Shown here piece after piece: positions 40,963-49,798 of a stretch of DNA of 64,000 bases. The DNA is taken from positions 1 through 64,000 of the forward strand of contig JBBDID010000054.1 of NCBI GenBank assembly GCA_040880585.1, written 5' to 3'. Numbering within the stretch: position 1 is the first letter of the stretch; every line of letters starts with the position of its first letter. Below the pieces are notes generated by a model, which was given only the letters and a program-made list of their open reading frames with translations, had not been told where the DNA came from and made no database searches. The translations under genes were made by a program, and so were the position numbers. The DNA comes from Paracrocinitomix sp040880585. Lineage in GTDB: Bacteria > Bacteroidota > Bacteroidia > Flavobacteriales_D > Crocinitomicaceae.

Positions 40963-42447
40963 TTATTTTTTACTGAATAAAGCCACTGCCTCAATGTGTG
41001 CCGTGTGTGGAAATTGATCCACCAATGACAAGCGCTCCATTTCATAACCTGCCGCAGCCAATTCTTTCGCATCTCTGGCTTGTGTAGAAGGGTTGCAAGA
41101 AATATAAACAATTTGCTGCGCATCCAATGCTATCACTTTTTGAAGTGTCTTAGGCGCAATCCCTGCTCGTGGTGGATCCAGCATCACCGTATGAATTTTT
41201 CCACTGTAATGCGGATATTCTTTCAAAAATTTACCTACATCAGCGGCGTAAAACTCAATGTTCTTCACCTTATTTCTCGCAGCATTTCTTTTTGCATCTT
41301 CAATGGCCTCCTGAACAATGTCCACCCCTATCACCTTCACACCTTCAATTTGGTCAGCCATAATCTGGCCTATGGTTCCGGTTCCGCAAAAAAGATCCAT
41401 CAACAATTGACCCTTTAAATCAAAATTTTTCTGCGCATAAGCAATGGCTTTATTGTATAATCGCTCTGCACTTTTTGGGTTGGTTTGAAAAAAGCTTTCC
41501 ATACTGATCTCAAATTGTAAGCCCAACAGTTCTTCCAATACTACCGGTTCGCCATACAGCAATTCATTGTTCCCCTTCTCTATCTTTGCCCGGTCTGATA
41601 CATCATCATTGATCGTATGTTGCAGTCCCGCCAATCGATTACCTAAAAGTTGTTGCAGAAATAAAGAAAATGCAGCCCGGTCAAACTGCTTCAACCCTTG
41701 TGAAGAGGTCACTAAATTAATCAGCAGTTGATCTTGATCAAATGACTTTCTAACCACTAAATGACGAAAAAAACCTGTTTTTTGAGGAGGATGCCAGGCC
41801 GATAAGTTGGTAGATTCAAGGTATTCCCTAATCTTTGGTAATAGCGCTTCAAAAGCCTCATCAAAAAGGCCATCCGGTTGATCCAGATTTTCTACCTTCC
41901 ACCAGGTGCCTCTTGTTTTAAACCCTAACGCAAAGGCATCATCTACCTCTTCTCCGGTTTCCAAATCTTGCCGGATACAGGAGAAAGAATACTCCATTTT
42001 ATTGCGGTAGTTAAAATCAATGGGCGAAGGAATGAACTCATCCATTATTTCAGCAATATTCTGAATGTCCCCAATTCTGCGATACTGTTCTAATGTCGAC
42101 GCTTCTTTTAAAGCACGCTGTCGCGCTAGCGGTAAATTGATGTAAGGTGCACCTGAAATGGGTTGATAAGGTGTCTCATAAGCGTCAGGGGCGTCTTCCA
42201 TCACCTTTAAAAGTTTACATTCTGCATGTTTCTTTCTCTTTTTTGCTATGCGCGCCTGCACCAACTGTCCGGGATAAGTGTTCTCCACAAAAACTGCAAA
42301 TAACCCCTGTTCGGTTTCAACTTTCGCTAATCCCTTTCCTCCGAATGCGTAATCGGTGATCCTGATTTCTATAATATCTCCTCTTTTCAAAATTTCAGCT
42401 TCTTTTTTTATAATGAGCTTGCCAAATTTAATCATAAATGCGGGCAT
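40963..42447 (-). CDS. rlmD: 23S rRNA (uracil(1939)-C5)-methyltransferase, RlmD type
   Basis: The enzyme methylates U1939 of 23S rRNA (RlmD) or a related site (the RumA group). The N-terminal TRAM domain runs GDIIEIRITDYAFGGKGLAKV. The SAM domain carries LLMDLFCGTGTIGQ, VIGVDIVQEA, LDPPRAGI and the catalytic Cys loop ISCNPSTQARD. RlmD usually has a [4Fe-4S] cluster bound by CX5CX2C after the TRAM domain. Here the corresponding stretch (YQPISGAPYINLPLARQ) lacks those cysteines, so this member probably has no cluster. The start at 42447 is chosen; ATG 42435 is a slightly shorter alternative. It is a single gene, convergent with the secreted-protein gene. Confidence 0.9.
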   Translation of the reverse strand: MPAFMIKFGKLIIKKEAEILKRGDIIEIRITDYAFGGKGLAKVETEQGLFAVFVENTYPGQLVQARIAKKRKKHAECKLLKVMEDAPDAYETPYQPISGAPYINLPLARQRALKEASTLEQYRRIGDIQNIAEIMDEFIPSPIDFNYRNKMEYSFSCIRQDLETGEEVDDAFALGFKTRGTWWKVENLDQPDGLFDEAFEALLPKIREYLESTNLSAWHPPQKTGFFRHLVVRKSFDQDQLLINLVTSSQGLKQFDRAAFSLFLQQLLGNRLAGLQHTINDDVSDRAKIEKGNNELLYGEPVVLEELLGLQFEISMESFFQTNPKSAERLYNKAIAYAQKNFDLKGQLLMDLFCGTGTIGQIMADQIEGVKVIGVDIVQEAIEDAKRNAARNKVKNIEFYAADVGKFLKEYPHYSGKIHTVMLDPPRAGIAPKTLQKVIALDAQQIVYISCNPSTQARDAKELAAAGYEMERLSLVDQFPHTAHIEAVALFSKK

Positions 42448-42466
42448 CTCTCAAGAGATTAATCAT

Positions 42467-42474
42467 TAGCTTTG
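42467..42474 (+). promoter_or_regulatory. -7 element of the CocE-type peptidase gene
   Basis: TAGCTTTG matches TAnnTTTG and ends 6 nt before the ATG at 42481, predicting a leaderless transcript. It overlaps the longer in-frame TTG start at 42472, which is therefore rejected. Confidence 0.6.
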
Positions 42475-42480
42475 CTGATC

Positions 42481-44370
42481 ATGAAATTACACCTTAAACT
42501 GCCCCATATCATCTTCTTAAGTCTGTTGATCTTTTTTATAGGATCCTGTAAAAATGAGCCGGAAAATAAAACGAATTCCTTTACTGAAAAGGATTACAAC
42601 AAAGAAGAGGTGTATATAGAGATGCGGGATGGCATAAAGTTATTCACCGCTATTTACTCGCCAAAAGATACCACACAAACGTATCCGGTACTCATCAAAC
42701 GAACTCCCTACAGTTGTTCTCCCTATGGTGAGGATACGATTCCTGCTCACCTCAGCCATAATTCAGGTCTGGTAGCTTCAGGCTACATCTTTGTTTTTCA
42801 AGACTTACGTGGGCGCTGGATGAGTGAAGGAGAATTTGAAAATGTAAAACCTCCCTACTCCTTTTGGGATACAACAAAAACAGATGAGATCACTGATACC
42901 CGCGATACTTACGACTGGTTAGTTAAAAATCTGGATCATTTTAACGGAAATATAGGACAGTATGGCAATTCATACCTCGGTTGGACTTCTCTGATTGCTG
43001 CCCGTACCAATCACCCCAACCTAAAAGCAGTGATGCCTATGGCTCCTGTTACCAATTTTTATTTTGAAGATTTTAACCGTTACGGATTGTTCGCTATGAA
43101 CTATATTCCGGTACTGAATGCTTTTGGCACCCAAAAATCCGAACCCACTTCTGAAAAGTGGTACGATACGAAAGATTCTATCTTTTATACTGATATTGAG
43201 GAGGAAGTGGGTGTCCCTTATTACGAATTTTTTCAGGAACGCCTGGCACTCACAAATTTTGAAGACATCTTAGCCGATAACTTTTTCTGGGAAAATATCA
43301 AAGCGCATCCTGATTACGACACTTTTCAGTACAACAGAAACTGGATCAACCATATTGACACAGTTATGCGTGCTCAGATCATGATTGTCGGTGGATGGAA
43401 TGACGAACAAAACCTTTACGGTATTCTCAACTCCTATAAAACCATAAAAGATAAGAATCCATCTGCGCAACTGGTTGTAGGTCCCTGGTCTCACGGGCAC
43501 AATAAGCGATTGGACTCTGCTTATTATATGGGCAATATTTTTTATGGATACAACATCTCTAAAGATTTTCAGGAAAACATTGAATTTCATTATTTTGAAC
43601 ACCACCTGAAAGGAAAAGGTCAGGCGCCGGATTTCAAGGTCAGAATGTATGATACCGGTAATCGGGAATGGAAAGAATTTGCTGACTTTCCGCAAGGAGA
43701 AAGGGAAGAAATTTACTATTTAGCCCAGGACGGTTCCTTAAAACAGGAAAAAGATCATCAGGATGGATGGCGGGCATTCAAATCAGATCCCTTGCAGCCG
43801 GTTCCTTATCTGGAATCTAATGAATTTGCCAGAATGGCTCCAAAATCCTACATGACAGCCGATCAACGATTTCTTTCAGAGCGAGAAGATGTACTTTCTT
43901 ATCAATCCGCCCCTCTTTCTGCTGATCTTACAGTGCTGGGAGAAATTAAAGCAATCATTCATTTTGCTACCAGCCTTCAGGATGCCGATCTCTATGTGAA
44001 AATCATTGATGTTTACCCCAAAAATAGAAGTAAGAAAGATACAGATATAGAAGATGTTAACTATCAGGGATACCAACAATTGGTTCGCTTGGGCTATATC
44101 AGGGGAAGATACCGTGAAACATTTGAAACCGCCTCTCCTTTAACCCCTGGTGAAAAAACAGAAATAGAAGTTCCTTTACTGGAGGTGTTTCACACTTTTA
44201 AAAAAGATCACTGCATCATGATACAAGTACAAAGCAGTATGTTTCCGTTGTTTGACGTCAACCCTCAACAGTATGTAAAAGACTTGTACAAAGCCAAAAA
44301 GACGGATTTCAAAACTGCTGTTCACAAGGTATTTAACACCAGTAAAATCATCCTTCCGGTGCAACAATAA
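42481..44370 (+). CDS. CocE/NonD-family serine hydrolase (X-Pro dipeptidyl-peptidase-like), lipoprotein
   Basis: This 629-residue exported hydrolase has a lipoprotein signal (MKLHLKLPHIIFLSLLIFFIGSC). The S15/CocE alpha/beta-hydrolase core has VLIKRTPYSCSPYG, FQDLRGRWMSEGEF, the nucleophile elbow GQYGNSYLGWTSLI (Ser), GGWNDEQN (Asp) and GPWSHGHNKRL (His). The C-terminal jelly-roll (ALSADLTVLGEIKAIIHFATS onward) is typical of the PepX C-domain. It probably splits dipeptides or esters such as cephalosporin-type amides outside the cytoplasm; the substrate is not known. It stands alone, convergent with the LytTR regulator gene. Confidence 0.9.
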   Translation: MKLHLKLPHIIFLSLLIFFIGSCKNEPENKTNSFTEKDYNKEEVYIEMRDGIKLFTAIYSPKDTTQTYPVLIKRTPYSCSPYGEDTIPAHLSHNSGLVASGYIFVFQDLRGRWMSEGEFENVKPPYSFWDTTKTDEITDTRDTYDWLVKNLDHFNGNIGQYGNSYLGWTSLIAARTNHPNLKAVMPMAPVTNFYFEDFNRYGLFAMNYIPVLNAFGTQKSEPTSEKWYDTKDSIFYTDIEEEVGVPYYEFFQERLALTNFEDILADNFFWENIKAHPDYDTFQYNRNWINHIDTVMRAQIMIVGGWNDEQNLYGILNSYKTIKDKNPSAQLVVGPWSHGHNKRLDSAYYMGNIFYGYNISKDFQENIEFHYFEHHLKGKGQAPDFKVRMYDTGNREWKEFADFPQGEREEIYYLAQDGSLKQEKDHQDGWRAFKSDPLQPVPYLESNEFARMAPKSYMTADQRFLSEREDVLSYQSAPLSADLTVLGEIKAIIHFATSLQDADLYVKIIDVYPKNRSKKDTDIEDVNYQGYQQLVRLGYIRGRYRETFETASPLTPGEKTEIEVPLLEVFHTFKKDHCIMIQVQSSMFPLFDVNPQQYVKDLYKAKKTDFKTAVHKVFNTSKIILPVQQ

Positions 44371-44410
44371 GGAGAATAAAATCTTTTTATCCGAAATTGA
44401 TGACGAGCTT

Positions 44411-45127
44411 TTAAAGACTGAACATATCTTTAAACTTGATGGTTTGTCTTCTTGATATCTCCACCTTGGTTCCACAACTTAGCTCTATTTGTAAGCCGCC
44501 GTTGAACCAGCTTTCTACATTTACAATATGATTGAGATTGATCAGGTATTTTCGATTGGCCCTAAAAAATACTTTTTCATCCATGCGCGCTTCCAAACTA
44601 TTGAGTGATCGTAAAATAAGCGGACGAAATTTATCAAACTTAACTTTTACATAGTTCCCTTCAGATTCAAAATAACGAATATCATCTACCTGAATAAACC
44701 AAACTTTATCACCATCCTTGATCAACACTTTATCACCTGTGCTGAGCGTATTTGAATTTTCAACACTGGCCGGAACTTTATTTTCTTCTGTGAGACGGGC
44801 ATGCACTTCTGCCAGTCGCTCAGGGTCAATGGGCTTCATCAGGTAATCGTATGCGTGAAGCTCAAATGCCTTAATCGCATACTCATCATAAGCCGTAATA
44901 AACACCGTTCTGGGCGGATTTATCATTTTCTCAAGCAACTGTAAACCGGTTTCTCCGGGCATTTGAATGTCCATAAAAACCAAATCCGGAGATGCTTTTT
45001 CAATGGCTTCTTTAGCTTCAATTGTGTTTTTGTATTCTCCAATTATTTCAATATCGGGATACTCTTTTAATAAGCTTTTCAATTCTTCACGAGCCAATCG
45101 CTCATCATCAACAATGATTGTTCTCAT
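44411..45127 (-). CDS. LytTR-family response regulator
   Basis: The 238-residue protein has an N-terminal receiver domain (MRTIIVDDERLAREELKSLL, with phospho-acceptor Asp in LVFMDIQMPGETGL and Lys in YLMKPIDP). The C-terminal LytTR DNA-binding domain includes VWFIQVDDIRYFESEGNYVKV and FFRANRKYLINLNHIV. It overlaps the histidine-kinase gene by 4 nt (ATG overlaps the kinase stop), so the pair is one transcript. Target genes cannot be read from the sequence. Confidence 0.95.
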   Translation of the reverse strand: MRTIIVDDERLAREELKSLLKEYPDIEIIGEYKNTIEAKEAIEKASPDLVFMDIQMPGETGLQLLEKMINPPRTVFITAYDEYAIKAFELHAYDYLMKPIDPERLAEVHARLTEENKVPASVENSNTLSTGDKVLIKDGDKVWFIQVDDIRYFESEGNYVKVKFDKFRPLILRSLNSLEARMDEKVFFRANRKYLINLNHIVNVESWFNGGLQIELSCGTKVEISRRQTIKFKDMFSL

Positions 45128-46182
45128 TTGTAATCAATTTTAATGGTAGCATGTACCGTTCCGTCTTTTTCATAAATATCAAAAGTCCCTTTTTCTCCAA
45201 ATAAAATAGAAAGCCGTTTTCTGGTGTTGGAAATCCCCACTCCATTTTCTCCTAAACTATCACTTAAACTTCCGGGATTTGAAACTTTAATAATCAATTC
45301 ATTATCCTTCACGTATGCGCCTAAAACTATTTCTCCTCCTTCAATCTCCATAGCGATTCCGTGCTTGATCGAATTTTCTACAATGGTCTGAACCATTAAG
45401 GGAGGAATTTCACAATTGAGCGCCTCTTCATCAATTTCATATTTTATTTTTAAGCGTTCTTCGAAACGAATTTTTTCTAATTCTAAATAATTGCCCACCA
45501 ACTCCATTTCTTCACTAAGTTTTACCAGTTTATGTTTACCTAAACTAATGGATTGCCGAAGCAAGACTGACAAGTGCGTAATGGCTAATTTTGCCTGTTC
45601 GGGATTTATCCCCACCAAAGCACGTATGGAGTTTAAAGAGTTGAACAAGAAGTGTGGATTTAACTGTGCCCTGAGGTTTTTAAGCTCAATTTCATTTTTT
45701 GACACATCCCATTTCAGGCTCATAATTTCCTGTTTTCTTGCTTTTTCAATAAAAATGACGGCAAAATAGAAACCACTCCAAAGTAAAAACAAGATGAGAG
45801 AACGGGAAGTGGCGAATAAAAAGTTGGCCCATTGAATACTATCATCTTCTTCTACCGCTTCAACCACAAAATCCACTTCTATCAGGTAGGTAGTATAGTA
45901 ATACTGAAAAAATTCCAGCAAAAAAGCGGCTACAATGCTCATCAATACCGTCCACAAAATGAGTTCAGTCAATTTTCGGTTTAAGAGGTCGAATTTCAGT
46001 ACAAGGAAACGTATTCCGTGAGACAGAAATACGGACACGATCATGGAACTGAGTGCGTAATAAATTAAATTGGGGGAATAACTAAAATCTTTTGTCGAAT
46101 AAAGCAAAGCCACGGAAAGTCCATAATAAGCTCCCCAGCCAATGATTTGAGCCAACCAGTAAAACAAAGCTTTTCTTTCCAT
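45124..46182 (-). CDS. LytS-like sensor histidine kinase
   Basis: The 352-residue kinase has four membrane helices in the first ~150 residues. It then has the His-kinase motif LRAQLNPHFLFNSLNSIRAL (phospho-acceptor His), the N-box VENSIKHGI, and a G-box with GVGISNTRKRLSILFG. It lacks a large periplasmic domain, so it probably senses membrane or envelope state. A near-leaderless -7-like TAACTTTA lies shortly before its ATG. It feeds the LytTR regulator that overlaps its end. Confidence 0.93.
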   Translation of the reverse strand: MERKALFYWLAQIIGWGAYYGLSVALLYSTKDFSYSPNLIYYALSSMIVSVFLSHGIRFLVLKFDLLNRKLTELILWTVLMSIVAAFLLEFFQYYYTTYLIEVDFVVEAVEEDDSIQWANFLFATSRSLILFLLWSGFYFAVIFIEKARKQEIMSLKWDVSKNEIELKNLRAQLNPHFLFNSLNSIRALVGINPEQAKLAITHLSVLLRQSISLGKHKLVKLSEEMELVGNYLELEKIRFEERLKIKYEIDEEALNCEIPPLMVQTIVENSIKHGIAMEIEGGEIVLGAYVKDNELIIKVSNPGSLSDSLGENGVGISNTRKRLSILFGEKGTFDIYEKDGTVHATIKIDYK

Positions 46183-46280
46183 AGCCGGATAAAGTTAAAG
46201 ATTCAGTGAAATTTTTAGCTGTTAATTTCACTTACGGGCAAGAATCGTATAACAGGGAGTTTATTTCAGGATAAGTGGCA

Positions 46281-47381
46281 TCAGACGTTAAAACGGAAAT
46301 GCATCACATCTCCATCTTCCACCACATAAGATTTTCCTTCTATGTGGAGTTTTCCGGCTTCTCTCAATGCTGATTCGGAGCCATATTCAAGGAAATCTGT
46401 GTATTTCATGACTTCTGCCCGGATGAATCCTTTTTCAAAATCAGAATGAATTACGCCTGCCGCCTGAGGAGCCGTTGATCCAACCGATACTGTCCATGCT
46501 CTCACCTCTTTTTCACCGGCCGTAAAATACGTTTGCAGATTTAATAATTTGTAAGCAGACCGAATCAGGCGATTTACCCCGGCCTCTTCTAACTCAAGCT
46601 CTTCCAAAAACATGGCCCGTTCATCATGGGTTTCAAACTCAGCAATATCGGCTTCTATTTTTGTTCCGATTATCAATACTTCCGCTCCCTCTTTCTCAGC
46701 AATTTTCGCAATCTCTTCGGTATATTGATTACCTGTTTTTACAGAAGCCTCATCTACATTACAGAGATAAAGCACCGGCTTTGCCGTTAGTAATTGCAGA
46801 TCTTTCATCATCTTCTCCTCCACTTCACTTTCAGGCCTTACTGTCCTTGCCGATAATCCGGACTCCAGGGTGTTTTTTAATTTTTCACAGAAATTAAACT
46901 GTTTCACCACTTCCTTATCGCCGGATTTAGCAGCCCTTCTTAATGAATTGATTTTATTCTCAACCGTTTCCAGATCTTTCAACTGCAATTCAAAGTCAAT
47001 TACTTCTTTATCTCTCACCGGATCAACAGAACCATCTACATGCACCACATTGTCATCATCAAAGCATCTCAACACGTGAATGATTGCATCTGTTTCACGG
47101 ATATTTCCCAAAAATTGATTCCCCAAGCCCTCGCCTTTATGAGCGCCTTTCACCAAACCGGCAATATCCACAATTTCTATGGTTGTAGGTACTACTCTTT
47201 GAGGGATTACTATTTTTTCAAGCTCCTGTAATCGGTGATCCGGAACAGTGATCATGCCAATATTCGGTTCAATCGTGCAAAACGGAAAGTTCGCTGATTG
47301 TGCTTTTGCGTTGGATAAACAATTAAACAAAGTTGATTTTCCGACATTCGGCAAACCCACAATTCCACACTTCAGTGCCAT
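46281..47381 (-). CDS. ychF: Redox-regulated ribosome-associated ATPase YchF
   Basis: The 366-residue OBG-type protein shows GIVGLPNVGKSTLFN (P-loop), NFPFCTIEPNIG, VDIAGLVKGAHKGEGLGN (G3) and the YLCNVDEAS-type N-x-x-E replacing NKxD, which gives ATP rather than GTP preference. The TGS domain at the end has KYTDFLEYGSESALREAGK. YchF binds ribosomes and is involved in stress tolerance. It is a single gene with a TATCTTTG promoter at 47417-47424 on the minus strand. Confidence 0.97.
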   Translation of the reverse strand: MALKCGIVGLPNVGKSTLFNCLSNAKAQSANFPFCTIEPNIGMITVPDHRLQELEKIVIPQRVVPTTIEIVDIAGLVKGAHKGEGLGNQFLGNIRETDAIIHVLRCFDDDNVVHVDGSVDPVRDKEVIDFELQLKDLETVENKINSLRRAAKSGDKEVVKQFNFCEKLKNTLESGLSARTVRPESEVEEKMMKDLQLLTAKPVLYLCNVDEASVKTGNQYTEEIAKIAEKEGAEVLIIGTKIEADIAEFETHDERAMFLEELELEEAGVNRLIRSAYKLLNLQTYFTAGEKEVRAWTVSVGSTAPQAAGVIHSDFEKGFIRAEVMKYTDFLEYGSESALREAGKLHIEGKSYVVEDGDVMHFRFNV

Positions 47382-47416
47382 TTTTTAAGAAGTTTTATTA
47401 AAAATAAATACGGCTG

Positions 47417-47424
47417 CAAAGATA
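47417..47424 (-). promoter_or_regulatory. -7 element of ychF
   Basis: The minus strand reads TATCTTTG, 35 nt before the ATG at 47381. No clear -33 element is found 19 nt further upstream. Confidence 0.55.
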
Positions 47425-47440
47425 ACGCTTTTCCACAAAA

Positions 47441-47468
47441 AAGGGGACTATCAATTGATAATCCCCTT
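47441..47468 (-). terminator. Bidirectional-type terminator upstream of ychF
   Basis: The palindrome AAGGGGA, C, TATCAATTGATA, A, TCCCCTT is almost perfect across 28 bp and is flanked by A/T runs (AAAAAA to the left, TTTTT to the right of the CT). On the minus strand it would end transcription from the T9SS protein gene; it lies about 208 nt from that gene because an element was inserted between. Confidence 0.7.
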
Positions 47469-47495
47469 CTTTTTATTTTATTGATTTGTTTTATT

Positions 47496-47663
47496 ATTGT
47501 CCGGTGAAAATTTAAAAAACTAGAAATAATAACCATCCCTGGCGATCCTTTCCCCCTCCCTGAAGGGTGGGATCGCTTGATAACACTAAGGCTAAGCCAT
47601 TTCACTCCCTTTAGAGAGGGGAAATGAAATGGCGGTAAAGGGAGTCATTATTTCCCCTGACAC
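47496..47663. mobile_element. MITE-like insertion with 17-bp direct repeats
   Basis: Identical 17-bp copies of TATTGATTTGTTTTATT lie at 47479-47495 and 47664-47680, the right one covering the stop codon of the T9SS gene. The 168 bp between them have imperfect inverted ends: TGTCCGGTGAAAA on the left and, reading inwards from the right, TGTCAGGGGAAAT. Inside are further hairpins, GCGATCC/GGATCGC at 47542-47576 and CCATTTCA/TGAAATGG at 47597-47632, and GAAATAATAAC faces GTCATTATTTC. There is no transposase. The layout fits a small non-autonomous element with target duplication. Confidence 0.65.
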
Positions 47664-47675
47664 TATTGATTTGTT

Positions 47676-49718
47676 TTATTGAACAATCAGTTTTTCTACT
47701 TGTTGCCGATCGCCCACGTGAATCTGAACGCTATAGATTCCGGCATCAAGGTCAGCCGTATGAATAGGCAACTGTAATGTTCCATTTAGTATTCCGTAAT
47801 TTCTTGAAATAATCGTTTTACCATTCATATCAAAAATAGTCACCATTACTTCCTCCTGATTTAACTCAGGCAAAGCAATAGTAGCTGATTCATTAGCTGG
47901 ATTCGGATACAAACGAATATCGAGCCCTTTATCCAGTTCTTTAACCGAAGCAACTACTTCATCAGACTCCACAAATCCATTGGTCTCAGCTTCTGCTAAA
48001 GTAGCTTTCCCGGCATTGTCAATATCCCCTGTATTATCGATCAACATCCCGATAATATGAATTTTATCCATGTCCCAGGAAGAATCTGCCGTTAAGGTAA
48101 AGTTCACCGTATGTGATTCCCCACTGTTTGTGGAAGGGAAACTGTTTTCATGTCCGTTAAAATCAGGCAGGATCACTCTCGCAACATGGTCGTACACCAT
48201 TTGACTTGCAGGAACGGGATCCGGCAGTAATTCATAACCTCCCATTTCTCCTTCTCCTCCGCCTGAGTAGTAGTTAGCCTGAGCCCAACTAGCAGATGTT
48301 CCATAAAGACTATCTTCTGTAATTACACAAGCTAATTTCCATTGTCCGGAAACGGTATTTTGGAAATCTGCGGTAACAGAAATCTTAAGGAAGCCTGTTG
48401 CTGCATCATATTCGGCTCCATTTGTAATAAACGCATTAGGTGCTACAGTTACCCTATCTAAAAATTCAGCTTCAAATACACCCGGATCAACCTCAGGTTT
48501 TCTATCCACCAAACCTGAAGGATATCCTCCAATAAGACTACCTATTCCCGCATCATATTCATCATAGACCATTGGGTCACCATTATGCACCGCAATTCCT
48601 GCCCATAATTCAGAATAGTATTTTTCCATTCTATCCATCATTACAGTTCCTCTTGGACACCAACCGCACCATGTTCCTGTTCCTTCTTCACCCACAACCA
48701 TTTTTCCTGCAGCAGGAGTAATTGGGTTTACCGAAACAAACTTTGAGTCATCTGCAGGATTTCCATCTGTTGCATTTCCGTTTACATTTGAAATAGTAGC
48801 TGTAACGTTCATTGCTCCTGCCACTAAAGGAATTGAATTTGAAAAATCAACATCCATCTCTCCCATTGAAGGAATAGATACGCCGGTAATATTTTCTGTA
48901 ATCTGGTTTCCGTTGTAATCAACTTCAAGATCAAATGAAGTAATAGTGTTCGTTCCAAGATTCCTTACCGTTACAGTAGGTGCTACGCTTGCTCCCACAA
49001 CTCTTGGAACGCCTTCAATGTAAGAAACCGCTCCATTTTCTGCCGGCAAGGCAAAGGGAGTTACTGTATAATTAAAATCATCCATATAAAAAGTAGACAG
49101 CCCATTCCCTCCGTTTGCTGAGTTAACCGGATAAATGTCAATAGAAGCAATTTGCCCGACTACTGCCTGAAATGTCCCCTGAGAAACTCCGTCTATCAAA
49201 ATTTCCCATGAATTAGTATTCAAATCAACATCTATTTCAATATTGAACCAGCTTCCTTGTGGATAAGTTGTCGTTAACCAAATAGAAGCTCCATCATCAA
49301 AAGTTATACTTCCATTATTGTGCATCTGGCAATTGAAAGACCAAAGCTGTCCAACCGTATTGTTTGCCTGAAAATTAAAATAAGCGCCGCGATTTGCTGC
49401 TACTAAAAAATTTGAATTGAAGTTAAAATGGCCGGTATTGTGTTCTCCCCCAAAAGGAACTACTACGTCTTGTGGTCCTCCGCCGGCAGTTGAAGAGTTA
49501 AAATAAATGGATTTCGTGCCACTATTGGCTTCAGCATCACTCACCTGAACATCTTCTGCGCCACCTGTAGTTCCACTCCAGGTAGTCCACTCGGTATTAT
49601 TCACTCCCATATAAGAGCCAACCGCCAAGGTATCAAAATATTCTGACATGGACTGTGCGTACGTTGAGCCTCCTGTAATAAAAAACAGGCCGGCTGCTAA
49701 AGAGTATATTTTTTTCAT
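47676..49718 (-). CDS. T9SS-exported Omp28-related protein
   Basis: The 680-residue protein has an N-terminal signal peptide (MKKIYSLAAGLFFITGGSTYAQ). A concanavalin-like region (about 25-215) precedes the Omp28-related domain. The latter holds a thioredoxin-like VGEEGTGTWCGWCPRGTVMMDRM, and FAGIAVHNGDPM-like AGIAVHNGDPMVYDEYDAG. The end is the type IX sorting domain: RLYPNPANESATIALPELNQ through to GIYSVQIHVGDRQQVEKLIVQ. Such proteins are released or anchored on the cell surface via the Por secretion system. The CxxC might support disulfide exchange. It ends directly within the direct repeat of the MITE-like element. Confidence 0.87.
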   Translation of the reverse strand: MKKIYSLAAGLFFITGGSTYAQSMSEYFDTLAVGSYMGVNNTEWTTWSGTTGGAEDVQVSDAEANSGTKSIYFNSSTAGGGPQDVVVPFGGEHNTGHFNFNSNFLVAANRGAYFNFQANNTVGQLWSFNCQMHNNGSITFDDGASIWLTTTYPQGSWFNIEIDVDLNTNSWEILIDGVSQGTFQAVVGQIASIDIYPVNSANGGNGLSTFYMDDFNYTVTPFALPAENGAVSYIEGVPRVVGASVAPTVTVRNLGTNTITSFDLEVDYNGNQITENITGVSIPSMGEMDVDFSNSIPLVAGAMNVTATISNVNGNATDGNPADDSKFVSVNPITPAAGKMVVGEEGTGTWCGWCPRGTVMMDRMEKYYSELWAGIAVHNGDPMVYDEYDAGIGSLIGGYPSGLVDRKPEVDPGVFEAEFLDRVTVAPNAFITNGAEYDAATGFLKISVTADFQNTVSGQWKLACVITEDSLYGTSASWAQANYYSGGGEGEMGGYELLPDPVPASQMVYDHVARVILPDFNGHENSFPSTNSGESHTVNFTLTADSSWDMDKIHIIGMLIDNTGDIDNAGKATLAEAETNGFVESDEVVASVKELDKGLDIRLYPNPANESATIALPELNQEEVMVTIFDMNGKTIISRNYGILNGTLQLPIHTADLDAGIYSVQIHVGDRQQVEKLIVQ

Positions 49719-49798
49719 TTTTATCTTAATTTTAATTTGCTCTAATGTAATAAAGATAAATCAGTTAAATGGGAAAAATCAGTTATAATATTGTAATC

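Noticed and set aside
46206..46231. Hairpin GTGAAATT/AATTTCAC between the kinase and ychF genes as a terminator
   Set aside because: It lacks a T-run on the strand where it would be needed, so termination cannot be supported.
47372..47605. Minus-strand ORF of 77 codons across the ychF upstream region
   Set aside because: It runs through a terminator hairpin and the MITE-like element and has no protein-like composition.
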